Shown here piece after piece: positions 1-7,439 of a DNA stretch of 10,018 nt (positions are counted from its first letter, which is position 1; each line of letters starts with the position of its first letter). A program made the position numbers and the translations under genes. Origin of the DNA: Oscillospiraceae bacterium (GTDB lineage: Bacteria > Bacillota_A > Clostridia > Oscillospirales > WRJC01); assembly GCA_009785015.1 (NCBI GenBank), contig WQXD01000115.1, positions 1 to 10,018 on the forward strand. The letters are read 5' to 3'. Below the pieces are notes generated by a model. The model saw only the letters and a program-made list of their open reading frames with translations. It did no database searches and was not told where the DNA came from.

Positions 1-2052
1 GTTTTCGTGTTTTCGGAAGATGAGATATGCGGCTTCGCGAAATCAAACGAACCCGTGGGTTTCAATTACGGCGGCGGCACATGGATCGACCACGGCAAGG
101 CCGAGGCATATATAAAGCAGGAGAATATGGACGCCAAAGAGCAAAAAATTTTCAAAGACAAGCTGCAGGCCGTGGAAGACCGCAGGTATATCCCCTGCCG
201 CGCCGGGGATTACACGGAGCGGGAATTTGATTCCATCCGCGCCAACGCCGCCACTTCCACGTGGTTTGGCGGGCATATGATACCCGACTATGAGACGATA
301 CTGAGTATCGGGCTTTTTGGCTATGCGGAAAAAACAGAAGAGTGGGGCAAAATACACGGGGAGCCAAAAAAAGATTTTTACAACGCCCTTGAAATAATGC
401 TCCGGGCCATCGAGGCCGTGATTGGAAAGTTCGCCGAGGGGGCGCTCGCATATCCGAAAAAACAAATGCACGGGGATTTGATCCACATCGCAAAAAATCC
501 CCCGGCTTCGTTTCGGCAGGCGCTGCAGTTAGTCTGGATTTTGCATATGTTAAACGGGGCGGATTCGTTCGGCCGGTTTGACTTTTACCTCAAAGGCTTC
601 TTTGAAGCCGATATGAAAAGCGGCGTTCTGAGTTTGGACGAGGCGTATGGGCTGATTGTCGATTTCTGGCTGAAAATCGAAAACGCGCAGAGCATCCAGA
701 ATATGACGCTCGGCGGGCTCGATTACGACGGAAACCCGATATATTCCGAGCTCACGCGCCTTTGTATCAAGGCGACTGCAGAACTCGGGTTCAAGGGCCC
801 GAATCTGTGCCTCAGGGTGAGGCCCGATATGCCCGGATATATCTGGGAGGCCGCGCTCGATTCTATAAAAACCGGCAACGGGCTCCCCGCTTTGTACAAC
901 GACGCGCTTTTTGAAAAAACCCTGCTCGGTTTCGGGTATGATATAAAGTACGCGAGGGGGCACTGCTTTGCGGGGTGCAGCCAGCTGATGATACCGGGAG
1001 TGTGCAATTTCATAAACGACATAGGCATGATGAACGCCGCCAAAATCGCGGAAATATCCCTGTATGACGGCTTTGACCCGCGCACGAAAAAACAAGTGGG
1101 GCCAAAGACCGGCTCCCCCGAAGAGATGAAATCATTCGATGAAGTTTTGGCGGCGTATAAAAAACAGCTCGATTATTTTTGCCGGCTCGAAGTTGAAATA
1201 CACGAAAAGGAATACAAATACAGAAATTCGCGCGAAGGGTACGCCATGCGCACGCTTTTTACCGGCGACTGCATAGAAAAGGGCAAAAACGTATTCGACG
1301 GCGGCGCGAGGTTTGGCTCCGTCGAGCTCGAGGTGATCGGAATAACAAACGCGGCCGACCATCTGTACGCCATAAAAGAGCTCGTGTTCGACAAACAACT
1401 CGTGAGCCTGCCCACTCTCGCCCATATTTTAAAAGACAACTGGCAAAATCACGAAACCCTGAGAAAATCGGCCCTCCAATGCGGCAAATTCGGCAACGAC
1501 GAGCCCGGGCCCGACGAGATCCGCAGGGATATAACGGAGCGTATTTACTCGAATTTCAACAATGCAAAAAGCGCGGCCGGCGGGGTATATATCCCCGGCG
1601 AAGTCATATTTGTGGCGCATGACTGGTGCGGGGCGGCCACGGGCGCCACGGCCGACGGCAGGCTTTCGGGAAGCGTGCTCGCGGATTCGGCGGGCGCCTC
1701 GCAGGGCTTTGACAAAAACGGCCCGACGGCGCTGTTGAATTCCGTGCTAAAAATCCCCGCAGACAAACATCTTCTCACCACCGCGGTCACAAACATCAAA
1801 TTTCCGGCCGGTATTTTCAAAGACGAAAACGCCGCGAAGAAAATACAAAAGCTCTTCGAGATATTTTTTGACAGCGGCGGCATGCAGCTGCAAATAAACG
1901 TGTGCGACGCCGAAACGCTCAAAAAGGCGCAGGCCGACCCGCAGCAGTACGCTTCACTTATCGTGCGGGTCGGCGGTTACAGCGATTATTTTGTCAACAT
2001 ATCAAAAGCGCTGCAGGACGAAATAATAATCCGTTCGGCCCAGAGCGTCTGA
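1..2052 (+). CDS. Glycyl radical enzyme, pyruvate formate-lyase family (5' partial)
   Basis: The frame is open from base 1, so the start lies upstream; the first in-frame GTG at base 7 has no ribosome binding site and is not the real start. About 683 residues are visible against roughly 780-850 for the family, so about 60-120 are missing. Numbering from that GTG, family landmarks are GGHMIPDY (88-95), the SFGRFD segment (to ~192), the thiyl-radical cysteine in HCFAGCSQ (Cys324) and the C-terminal glycyl radical motif RVGGYSDYF with Gly657, followed by the usual LQDEII ending. Such cytoplasmic enzymes need a radical-SAM activase, and none is in the window. The residue two after the active cysteine is Gln, where characterised diol/choline/hydroxyproline lyases have Glu (GCxE). 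It is therefore probably not a standard dehydratase. It does not have the PFL Cys-Cys pair, so it is not PFL itself. The neighbouring mannosidase and aldolase suggest a sugar- or polyol-derived substrate. The family call is firm; the substrate is unknown. Confidence 0.93.
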   Translation, partial: VFVFSEDEICGFAKSNEPVGFNYGGGTWIDHGKAEAYIKQENMDAKEQKIFKDKLQAVEDRRYIPCRAGDYTEREFDSIRANAATSTWFGGHMIPDYETILSIGLFGYAEKTEEWGKIHGEPKKDFYNALEIMLRAIEAVIGKFAEGALAYPKKQMHGDLIHIAKNPPASFRQALQLVWILHMLNGADSFGRFDFYLKGFFEADMKSGVLSLDEAYGLIVDFWLKIENAQSIQNMTLGGLDYDGNPIYSELTRLCIKATAELGFKGPNLCLRVRPDMPGYIWEAALDSIKTGNGLPALYNDALFEKTLLGFGYDIKYARGHCFAGCSQLMIPGVCNFINDIGMMNAAKIAEISLYDGFDPRTKKQVGPKTGSPEEMKSFDEVLAAYKKQLDYFCRLEVEIHEKEYKYRNSREGYAMRTLFTGDCIEKGKNVFDGGARFGSVELEVIGITNAADHLYAIKELVFDKQLVSLPTLAHILKDNWQNHETLRKSALQCGKFGNDEPGPDEIRRDITERIYSNFNNAKSAAGGVYIPGEVIFVAHDWCGAATGATADGRLSGSVLADSAGASQGFDKNGPTALLNSVLKIPADKHLLTTAVTNIKFPAGIFKDENAAKKIQKLFEIFFDSGGMQLQINVCDAETLKKAQADPQQYASLIVRVGGYSDYFVNISKALQDEIIIRSAQSV

Positions 2053-2056
2053 GTTT

Positions 2057-4522
2057 TTACGGCTCGAATTCGAGCAGATCAACTTCAATGCACGCATCTT
2101 CCGTGACTTTGAACGTCTTTATTTCATACGGGGCAAACTTTGCGGATATTTTCCGGTTTACAAACGCCGCGTCGATATTTGCAAACGTCTCCTCCCCGGC
2201 TGCCTCGACAAAGCGGAGAACGGCGCCGCTTTTGTCTTCGGCGTTTTTGGCCGCGGTCAAAATTATGTTGTCCCTGTCTATCGAAATGCCGCTGTAGACC
2301 TGCGGCAGGCTGCCTTTGTGATACGTCTCGGCTATATGGTAAGCGGGGGTGTTTAATTCCATGCCGCATTTGACTATATCCGGCGCGTTTGCCTTATACC
2401 CTCCGGTATAGCCCAAAAGCGAATATTTGAAATACATCACGCCCTGGTCCTGATATTCGTAAAGCCCGTCCCTCATGCCGCTGTGGACCCCGTAATGGTC
2501 GGCGTAGACGCACGAGCGCGCCGCGATGAACCTGAGCTCGTTTTCTTTGACCGAATATGAATATTTGCCCGTGTTACAGACCGCGAGCCCGAGCTCTCCG
2601 TCGTCCACGCAGGCGAAGTTCTGGGCGGGCTCCTCTTCGCCGTTTGATTTTTTTGTTATGGAGGCGTAGGGAATCTCGTAGATCGCCTCCGTGGGTTTGA
2701 GCGTATTCAGCGCGAAGGCCAGCTTGAATATCTTCAGTTTTTCGTTGTTTGTGACCCTGACGCCAACTTCGAGCGCTTTCGAGTGGGGATAGAGGGTATA
2801 ATCCTGGCGTATTTCGCTTGTATTGTATTTCTGCGTTATGCGCAGGGTGACTTTTACTTCTCCGTCTTCGATTATCTCAAAAACGGGCTCCGAAAATTCG
2901 CCCGCGATTTTGTCGAATGTAAAGACGCCGTGGCTCCAGGTGTCCTGCGCGTCGTCGTCGATCACAAAGGTTTTCGCCGCATATCCCCCAACAAATTCGC
3001 GCCCGGTTGTTTTATCTTTAAAACTGTTCATATTGCCCGTATTTTCGTCGAAACCCGCCTCGATATAATCATTTGATATATACAGCCGGCCGACGTCGGG
3101 CGATTTTTTCCGGGGAGCCTTTTCGCCGTTTAAATACGCCCAGTAAGTCGCATATCCCAAAGCGGGGACCTCCGCCACAAAGAGCGAACAAAAAGAGCCA
3201 TCCCTGCCGTTTGTCTGCGAGGCGCGCACCACCTGCACCTGCGCGGCGTTCCCGGCGGCGTCCTCTACCCTCGCTATCCTGTTGTTGTTTATCGTCACGG
3301 GCAGCTTCTGGCTCCATGACAGCGGGTTGAATACCACAATGGGGGTGCCGAGGCCGCCCTGTTCCCAGAGCCCCCAGTCCATATCCTTTGAGAGATATTT
3401 TACGGTTTTGGCCGTGTCTATATTCCATGATATTTTTTGTATCGAGGCGTTTATGGTTTTTGCGCCGACGGCAAGCGATTCGCCGTATGTTTCCCTTGCG
3501 TCCTCATACGCTTCCTTGATCGAGCACCCTCCCATTATATCGTGGAACTGGTTGAACAGCACGTTCTTCCAGGCCTCGCCGAGTTTCGCGCTGTTTGGCA
3601 GGCCTGCCAGCCTGTTTGCCAGTATATCGTATTTTTCGGCGGTCAGAAGCCTGTTTTCCGCTTCCCTGTTTTGCGCCTTCACCATAGCGTTGGCGCTGTA
3701 GCAGCCGCTCGCGTGGTGCTGCATATCGCCCTCCAGCACCGGCAAGTCACAGCCTTTTGCCGCCATATCCGCGAAGTATTCCTCGGGGCACGAGAAGATA
3801 TATTCGAAATTCCGGTCTTCCTTGATTTTGCCCCGTATGGTTTCGACCATTTTCGCAGTAGGCCCGCCGCCGTGGTTGCCCACGCCGTAAAACATCATTT
3901 TGTCTTCGCCGTCGCTTTCCGCCTTTTTTTCATACAACTCAAAATCCCCGCCGCCGAGCCGCATACAGTACGCCCCGAGTATACGGTAGGTCATGACCCG
4001 GCTGCCGTCGGGCGCCTGCCATAAGAACAGATTCGAATCAAACGGGTATTTTTTTTCATTTTGATCATCGGGCCTCATATACACATAGGAATCGATTCCG
4101 CTTTTTTGTAATATCTGCGGCAGCGACGCGTTGTGCCCGAATGAATCCACGTTGTATCCGGTTTTGGCGATTTTCCCGAATTTTTCCTTGAAATAGCGCT
4201 GGCTGATCAGCATATGCCGCGCAAAGCTCTCGCCGCTCGGGATATTGCAGTCGGGCTGGATCCACATGCCGCCCGCAATGTTCCATTTGCCCTCTTTTAC
4301 CGCTTCTTTGATTTTTTCGAACAGCGCGGGCTCGTTCTGCTCGACCCACTCGTAATAGGCCGCGCAGGCGCTCGTGAACACAAAATCGCCGAATTGCCCG
4401 ATCCTGTCTATTGCGCTCTGGAAAGTGGCTTTTATTTCGGCGCAGCCCTCCATATATCTCCAAAGCCATACCGGGTCTAAGTGCGCGTTGCCTATCATGT
4501 AAATTTTTTTCTTGTCGTCCAT
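2057..4522 (-). CDS. GH38 alpha-mannosidase, cytoplasmic
   Basis: This 821-residue protein is of normal length for bacterial GH38 enzymes, which are zinc-dependent retaining hydrolases of alpha-mannosides. The N-terminal catalytic domain shows NAHLDPVWLW with zinc ligands His14 and Asp16. The nucleophile is Asp126 in NVDSFGHN. Other family landmarks are QPDCNIPSGES (89-99), GNHGGGPT (216-223), HHASGCYS (269-276) in the helical middle domain, and NQFHDIMGG with conserved His327-Asp328. The remainder, about 400-821, is the beta-rich GH38 C-terminal region. There is no signal peptide, so the substrate must be imported first. The ATG start at 4522 is preceded at good spacing by AAAGGAG (complement of 4531-4537). 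The gene lies 41 bp downstream of the aldolase and is probably co-transcribed with it. Its stop is 4 bp from the convergent radical-enzyme gene. Likely substrates are mannose-containing oligosaccharides or mannosyl conjugates; linkage specificity cannot be read from sequence. Confidence 0.95.
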   Translation of the reverse strand: MDDKKKIYMIGNAHLDPVWLWRYMEGCAEIKATFQSAIDRIGQFGDFVFTSACAAYYEWVEQNEPALFEKIKEAVKEGKWNIAGGMWIQPDCNIPSGESFARHMLISQRYFKEKFGKIAKTGYNVDSFGHNASLPQILQKSGIDSYVYMRPDDQNEKKYPFDSNLFLWQAPDGSRVMTYRILGAYCMRLGGGDFELYEKKAESDGEDKMMFYGVGNHGGGPTAKMVETIRGKIKEDRNFEYIFSCPEEYFADMAAKGCDLPVLEGDMQHHASGCYSANAMVKAQNREAENRLLTAEKYDILANRLAGLPNSAKLGEAWKNVLFNQFHDIMGGCSIKEAYEDARETYGESLAVGAKTINASIQKISWNIDTAKTVKYLSKDMDWGLWEQGGLGTPIVVFNPLSWSQKLPVTINNNRIARVEDAAGNAAQVQVVRASQTNGRDGSFCSLFVAEVPALGYATYWAYLNGEKAPRKKSPDVGRLYISNDYIEAGFDENTGNMNSFKDKTTGREFVGGYAAKTFVIDDDAQDTWSHGVFTFDKIAGEFSEPVFEIIEDGEVKVTLRITQKYNTSEIRQDYTLYPHSKALEVGVRVTNNEKLKIFKLAFALNTLKPTEAIYEIPYASITKKSNGEEEPAQNFACVDDGELGLAVCNTGKYSYSVKENELRFIAARSCVYADHYGVHSGMRDGLYEYQDQGVMYFKYSLLGYTGGYKANAPDIVKCGMELNTPAYHIAETYHKGSLPQVYSGISIDRDNIILTAAKNAEDKSGAVLRFVEAAGEETFANIDAAFVNRKISAKFAPYEIKTFKVTEDACIEVDLLEFEP

Positions 4523-4563
4523 GAATTTTTCTCCTTTATTGATTTACTGAATATTATCGAATA

Positions 4564-5409
4564 TTATTTATTTGCGAAGAACCTTATTTTTTCATAAACC
4601 AACGCGCTCCCCGCGGCTTTCGCGGGCTCGAACAGCGCGGGATAACTGTACCTGAAATTTTCGCTTTTGGTACATTCGCCGAAGGCTTTGCCCATCGCGG
4701 CCAAAAATTCCGTGCATATGTTGACTTTTGCGATGCCGCCCCTTATCGCTTCGAGTACCTGCGCCTCCGGGGTTCCCGACCCCCCGTGCAAAACAAGCGG
4801 CACATTTGTCTTCGCCGCTATATCCAAGAGCCGTTTTATGTTTAAAACCGGCGCCTGTTTGTAAAAACCGTGCCCCGTACCTATGGCCACCGCCAGGGCG
4901 TCGATTTTCGTGAGTTTGGCAAATTCGGCCGCTTCGCCGGGGTCGGTCTGCGAGGCTTCATGGTCCGCAATGTCCAAAAGCCCTTCCGCGCCCCCGATTT
5001 TGCCGAGTTCCGCCTCCACGCTCACGCCCGCGGGCGCCGCCATTTTCACCACTTCCTCCGTGATTCTTATATTCTCCTCATAATCATACCTCGAAGCGTC
5101 GATCATCACGGAGGTAAAGCCCGCTTTTATCGCCTCAAGGGCGCGGTCCGTCGTATCTCCGTGATCCAAATTGAGCGCGACGGGCACCTTCGCGCGTTTT
5201 GCCGCGAATTTCGCAATCTGGGCGAGCTCGTAAATCCCCGCGTAGTCGCATTCCAAAGGCCCTGCCTGGAGTATGACGGGCATACCGGCCCTGTTCGCCG
5301 CGTCGATGATCGCATATGCGGTATCCAACGAGCCGAATGTGAAAGCCCCCGCCGCGTACCGATGTTTTTTCGCCTCCGCCAATATCGGTTTCATGGTCAC
5401 CAAATCCAT
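4564..5409 (-). CDS. Class II (zinc) ketose-bisphosphate aldolase family protein
   Basis: This is a TIM-barrel aldolase of about 281 residues, related to fructose- and tagatose-bisphosphate aldolases (FbaA/GatY/KbaY/IolJ). These retro-aldol enzymes produce dihydroxyacetone phosphate or a related C3 unit plus an aldehyde. Counting from the GTG at 5412, visible signatures are NLDHGDT (81-87) with catalytic Asp83 and zinc ligand His84, VEAELGKIGGAEG (132-144), GTGHGFYK with zinc His181, LHGGSG with zinc His209, and KVNICTE (229-235). The KVNxxTE form resembles the tagatose-bisphosphate branch more than FBA with NIDTD. The usual HLDH is NLDH here, so the first His is lost. Two starts are adjacent: GTG at 5412 and ATG at 5409. 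An AAGGAG (complement of 5419-5424) serves either, and I chose the ATG. It is the first gene of a unit with the GH38 mannosidase. The exact ketose phosphate is not identifiable, and the gene context argues against a housekeeping FBA. Confidence 0.9.
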   Translation of the reverse strand: MDLVTMKPILAEAKKHRYAAGAFTFGSLDTAYAIIDAANRAGMPVILQAGPLECDYAGIYELAQIAKFAAKRAKVPVALNLDHGDTTDRALEAIKAGFTSVMIDASRYDYEENIRITEEVVKMAAPAGVSVEAELGKIGGAEGLLDIADHEASQTDPGEAAEFAKLTKIDALAVAIGTGHGFYKQAPVLNIKRLLDIAAKTNVPLVLHGGSGTPEAQVLEAIRGGIAKVNICTEFLAAMGKAFGECTKSENFRYSYPALFEPAKAAGSALVYEKIRFFANK

Positions 5410-5446
5410 CACTGTTCTCTCCTTAATTGATTTTCACACGTAAATT

Positions 5447-5476
5447 TTTACATTTTGGAATCATATAATCTATAAA
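5447..5476 (+). promoter_or_regulatory. Possible promoter for the solute-binding protein gene
   Basis: TTTACA (5447-5452) and TATAAA (5471-5476) are spaced by 18 nt, leaving a leader of about 85 nt before the ATG at 5569. Another TATAAT (5464-5469) has no matching -35 element at normal spacing. The -35 hexamer forms half of a near-palindrome (5439-5452), which could be an operator. This assignment is weaker than the divergent promoter on the other strand. Confidence 0.35.
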
Positions 5477-5487
5477 GACATGATACA

Positions 5488-5516
5488 ATTATACCACATA
5501 TATTTTTTGTTGTCCA
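5488..5516 (-). promoter_or_regulatory. Promoter for the aldolase-mannosidase unit
   Basis: Read on the minus strand, TGGACA (5516-5511) and TATAAT (5493-5488) are separated by 17 nt. The -10 hexamer is preceded by TGG, giving an extended -10 (TGnTATAAT). Only one base differs from the sigma-A consensus. It would give a leader of roughly 70 nt before the aldolase start codon. Confidence 0.6.
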
Positions 5517-5568
5517 TCGTTATTTTAAATTAAAACAAAATAAATTGCCAAGAAAGGAAAACGTAATT

Positions 5569-7083
5569 ATGCAAAAAATTAAACTGCTCGCTTTCTTTTT
5601 GATTTTGACCTTAATTGCCGCCGCGGCCGCTTCATGCGCCAAGAGCGAATCTCCCAAAAATCCCGCAGCAGCCGCCGAAGAGGGCGGCGGCGAGCCGGGC
5701 GCGGGCGAAAATCCGGGGGAAACAAAAAACGCCAAGCTCGAGCCCGATATTCCGCCCGCAGATTACGGCGGCCATGAATTTACGGTATTGGTCTCCATAA
5801 ACGCCCTAACGGGCGTTGGGGTCTGGAACGATTTCCGGGCCGAAGAGGAAAACGGCGACGTGATCAACGACGCCATATACAAAAGAAACGTCTATGTGGA
5901 AGAAAAGTACAACATAAAAATCATAGACATCGAAATGGACCCTTCAGACGGCATGGACAGGCCCGCAGCGCAGAAAATGCTCAAAAACTCCATCGCCGCC
6001 GGGGACAACTCCTACGACGCGTCGATGCTCGCCGGATATGCGACCTGCAATCTGGCCTCGGGGGGATTTTTGATGGATATGAACAACATGGCCCCGCTGG
6101 ATTTGAGTAAACCGTGGTGGGACCAGAAAGCCAACCGCGACCTGATGATAAAAAACAAGATGTTCTATACCGCGGGGGATATAAGCAATGTGGTAAACGA
6201 GGCCACTTACGCCATCTTGTTCAACAAAAAGCTGATTGGGGATCACGGCTTCGAGTCGCCGTATAATTTGGTCAGGCGCGGCGAGTGGACATATGACAAG
6301 CTCGCCGAAATGGGCGTACAGATCGGGCAGGATTTAAACGGCGACGGCAAAATGGATTTTGAGGATCTTTACGGGGCATTGGTCTGGGACGACACCATGA
6401 TGGGCACGGTGAACTCCATAGGCGAAAGGTGCGCCCAAATCAACAGCGCCGGCGAAATCGAGCTCACCCTGCGAAACGAGCGCGTATTGAAATCTTTTGA
6501 CACATATATAGATTTCGTGCTGGACAAGGACCACGCGCTCATGTACCAGCGCCAGGACTGGGCGGGCGACAGAACAAACGCGATGTTTGAAAACAACCAG
6601 GGGCTCTTCTATATCCAGATTATGGAATTGGTCATCAGGCTGCGCGCCATGGAAGTCGATTTCGGCGTGATACCGTACCCCAAACTCGAAACCACGCAGC
6701 AAAACTATTACAGCACGGTGAGCTCGTGGCATTCGGGGTTCATGTGCGTGCCCGTAGGCCAGGAGGACATATCCCGGACAGGCGCGGTGCTCGAGGCCAT
6801 GGCGGCCGAATCGATGTACACCCTAAAGCCCGCATATTATGACATAGCCCTCAAAGGCAAATATGTCAGGGACGAAGACAGCGAGGAAATGCTCGATCTG
6901 ATCTTCGATTCGAAGATCTACGACTTGGGCTGGCTGTATCAGATCGGGGGCTACAACGAGGAGATAATGAACCTTTACCGCAACCGGAAAACCGATTTTA
7001 TCTCGATGTACGAAAAGCGCGAGGAAAAAGCGTTCAAGGACATAGCGAAGATAAACGACGCGTTCGACGAGATTTTGAACTAA
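5569..7083 (+). CDS. Sugar ABC transporter substrate-binding lipoprotein
   Basis: This 504-residue protein begins with a lipoprotein signal: MQK, a hydrophobic stretch, then an AAAASC lipobox with Cys23 as the lipidated residue. An Ala/Gly/Glu/Pro-rich linker follows (about 24-57) and then the mature domain from DYGGHEF. The pattern of NDAIYKRN, VEEKYNIKI, PWWDQ, ILFNKKL and GEWTYDKL is typical of a large group of extracellular sugar-binding proteins in Clostridia and Paenibacillus. Residues 255-266 (DLNGDGKMDFED) match a DxNxDGxxDxxD calcium-loop pattern. The ATG at 5569 is preceded by AAGAAAGGAAA about 10 nt upstream. An in-frame TTG at 5545 overlaps that ribosome binding site and was rejected. 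The gene is divergent from the aldolase-mannosidase unit. No permease or ATPase subunit follows before the tRNA gene, so its membrane partners must be encoded elsewhere. The ligand is unknown; a mannose-containing oligosaccharide fits the neighbours. Confidence 0.9.
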   Translation: MQKIKLLAFFLILTLIAAAAASCAKSESPKNPAAAAEEGGGEPGAGENPGETKNAKLEPDIPPADYGGHEFTVLVSINALTGVGVWNDFRAEEENGDVINDAIYKRNVYVEEKYNIKIIDIEMDPSDGMDRPAAQKMLKNSIAAGDNSYDASMLAGYATCNLASGGFLMDMNNMAPLDLSKPWWDQKANRDLMIKNKMFYTAGDISNVVNEATYAILFNKKLIGDHGFESPYNLVRRGEWTYDKLAEMGVQIGQDLNGDGKMDFEDLYGALVWDDTMMGTVNSIGERCAQINSAGEIELTLRNERVLKSFDTYIDFVLDKDHALMYQRQDWAGDRTNAMFENNQGLFYIQIMELVIRLRAMEVDFGVIPYPKLETTQQNYYSTVSSWHSGFMCVPVGQEDISRTGAVLEAMAAESMYTLKPAYYDIALKGKYVRDEDSEEMLDLIFDSKIYDLGWLYQIGGYNEEIMNLYRNRKTDFISMYEKREEKAFKDIAKINDAFDEILN

Positions 7084-7113
7084 AAAAACAAACGGACAAA
7101 ACCATAGGCCGTA

Positions 7114-7161
7114 CAAAAAGTCAAGGGGCAAAAAAATTTTTATCAACCTCTTGACTTTTTG
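7114..7161 (+). terminator. Strong hairpin, probable terminator after the binding-protein gene
   Basis: CAAAAAGTCAAG (7114-7125) and CTTGACTTTTTG (7150-7161) form a perfect 12-bp inverted repeat. It extends inward by three pairs (G-T, G-C, G-C), giving a 15-bp stem with an 18-nt AT-rich loop. It lies 30 bp after the binding-protein stop. The U-run is inside the right arm rather than after it, so the terminator role is likely but not canonical. The right arm contains the TTGACT -35 box of the tRNA promoter. Confidence 0.5.
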
Positions 7162-7179
7162 ATCCGGTTGTGGTACAAT
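7151..7179 (+). promoter_or_regulatory. tRNA-Ser promoter
   Basis: TTGACT (7151-7156) and TACAAT (7174-7179) are separated by exactly 17 nt. Transcription would start about 7 nt after the -10 box, near 7186, shortly before the mature tRNA 5' end at 7193. Confidence 0.75.
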
Positions 7180-7192
7180 GCAAATAGCACAC

Positions 7193-7282
7193 GGAGAAGT
7201 ACTCAAGTGGTGAAGAGGTTCCCCTGCTAAGGGAATAGGGCGGGTAACTGTCGCGAGGGTTCAAATCCCTCCTTCTCCGCCA
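7193..7282 (+). tRNA. tRNA-Ser (anticodon GCU)
   Basis: A complete class II tRNA folds by eye. The acceptor stem GGAGAAG (7193-7199) pairs with CTTCTCC (7272-7278), followed by discriminator G and an encoded CCA (7280-7282). The anticodon stem TTCCC/GGGAA (7219-7223 and 7231-7235) closes a seven-base loop CTGCTAA with anticodon GCT (7226-7228), reading AGC and AGU. The T arm is GAGGG-TTCAAAT-CCCTC (7255-7271). The long variable arm (7236-7254) with a short stem is the hallmark of serine tRNA. The gene has its own promoter and terminator, and sits exactly where base composition changes. Confidence 0.97.
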
Positions 7283-7328
7283 AAACCGCCGATAACAAGC
7301 CAAAAAGCTGTCGGCGGTTTTTCTTTTG
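7282..7328 (+). terminator. Rho-independent terminator of tRNA-Ser
   Basis: AAAACCGCCGA (7282-7292) pairs perfectly with TCGGCGGTTTT (7311-7321) and is followed by a T-rich run (TTTTTCTTTTGTT). The left arm starts at the last A of the tRNA CCA end, so there is no spacer between the mature tRNA and the terminator stem. Confidence 0.88.
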
Positions 7329-7389
7329 TTATACTACTCTTTTTAATGCAAAAATATTGTGTTAATTGAGTTTTTTTCTCATTGAGTTG

Positions 7390-7418
7390 TTGACAAAATG
7401 CAAAAAGTAGGGTATAAT
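7390..7418 (+). promoter_or_regulatory. Consensus promoter for the ATPase-RloB unit
   Basis: TTGACA (7390-7395), a 17-nt spacer and TATAAT (7413-7418) form an exact sigma-A/sigma-70 consensus. The expected start point, about 7425, leaves only some 15 nt of leader, and GAGGTG (7426-7431) almost begins the transcript. This also rules out the upstream in-frame ATG at 7398, which lies inside the promoter. Confidence 0.85.
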
Positions 7419-7439
7419 ATAAAACGAGGTGAAGAAAAA

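Noticed and set aside
550..1095. 181-codon open frame on the minus strand inside the radical enzyme gene
   Set aside because: It lies wholly opposite a gene with firm family motifs, has no recognisable domain or ribosome binding site, and is a by-product of GC-rich codon bias.
3437..4024. 195-codon open frame on the plus strand opposite the GH38 gene
   Set aside because: It is antisense to conserved catalytic-domain coding sequence, with low-complexity, Arg/Val/His-rich composition and no family features.
4870..5430. 186-codon plus-strand frame opposite the aldolase
   Set aside because: It covers the aldolase signature motifs on the other strand; it resembles no protein and has no initiation signals.
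5545..5568. Upstream TTG start for the binding protein
   Set aside because: It would place the ribosome binding site inside the coding sequence and put charged residues ahead of the lipoprotein signal; ATG 5569 fits both signals.
7398..7439. Upstream ATG start for the ATPase
   Set aside because: It falls between the -35 and -10 boxes of a consensus promoter and precedes the family's usual MLIxF opening at 7440.
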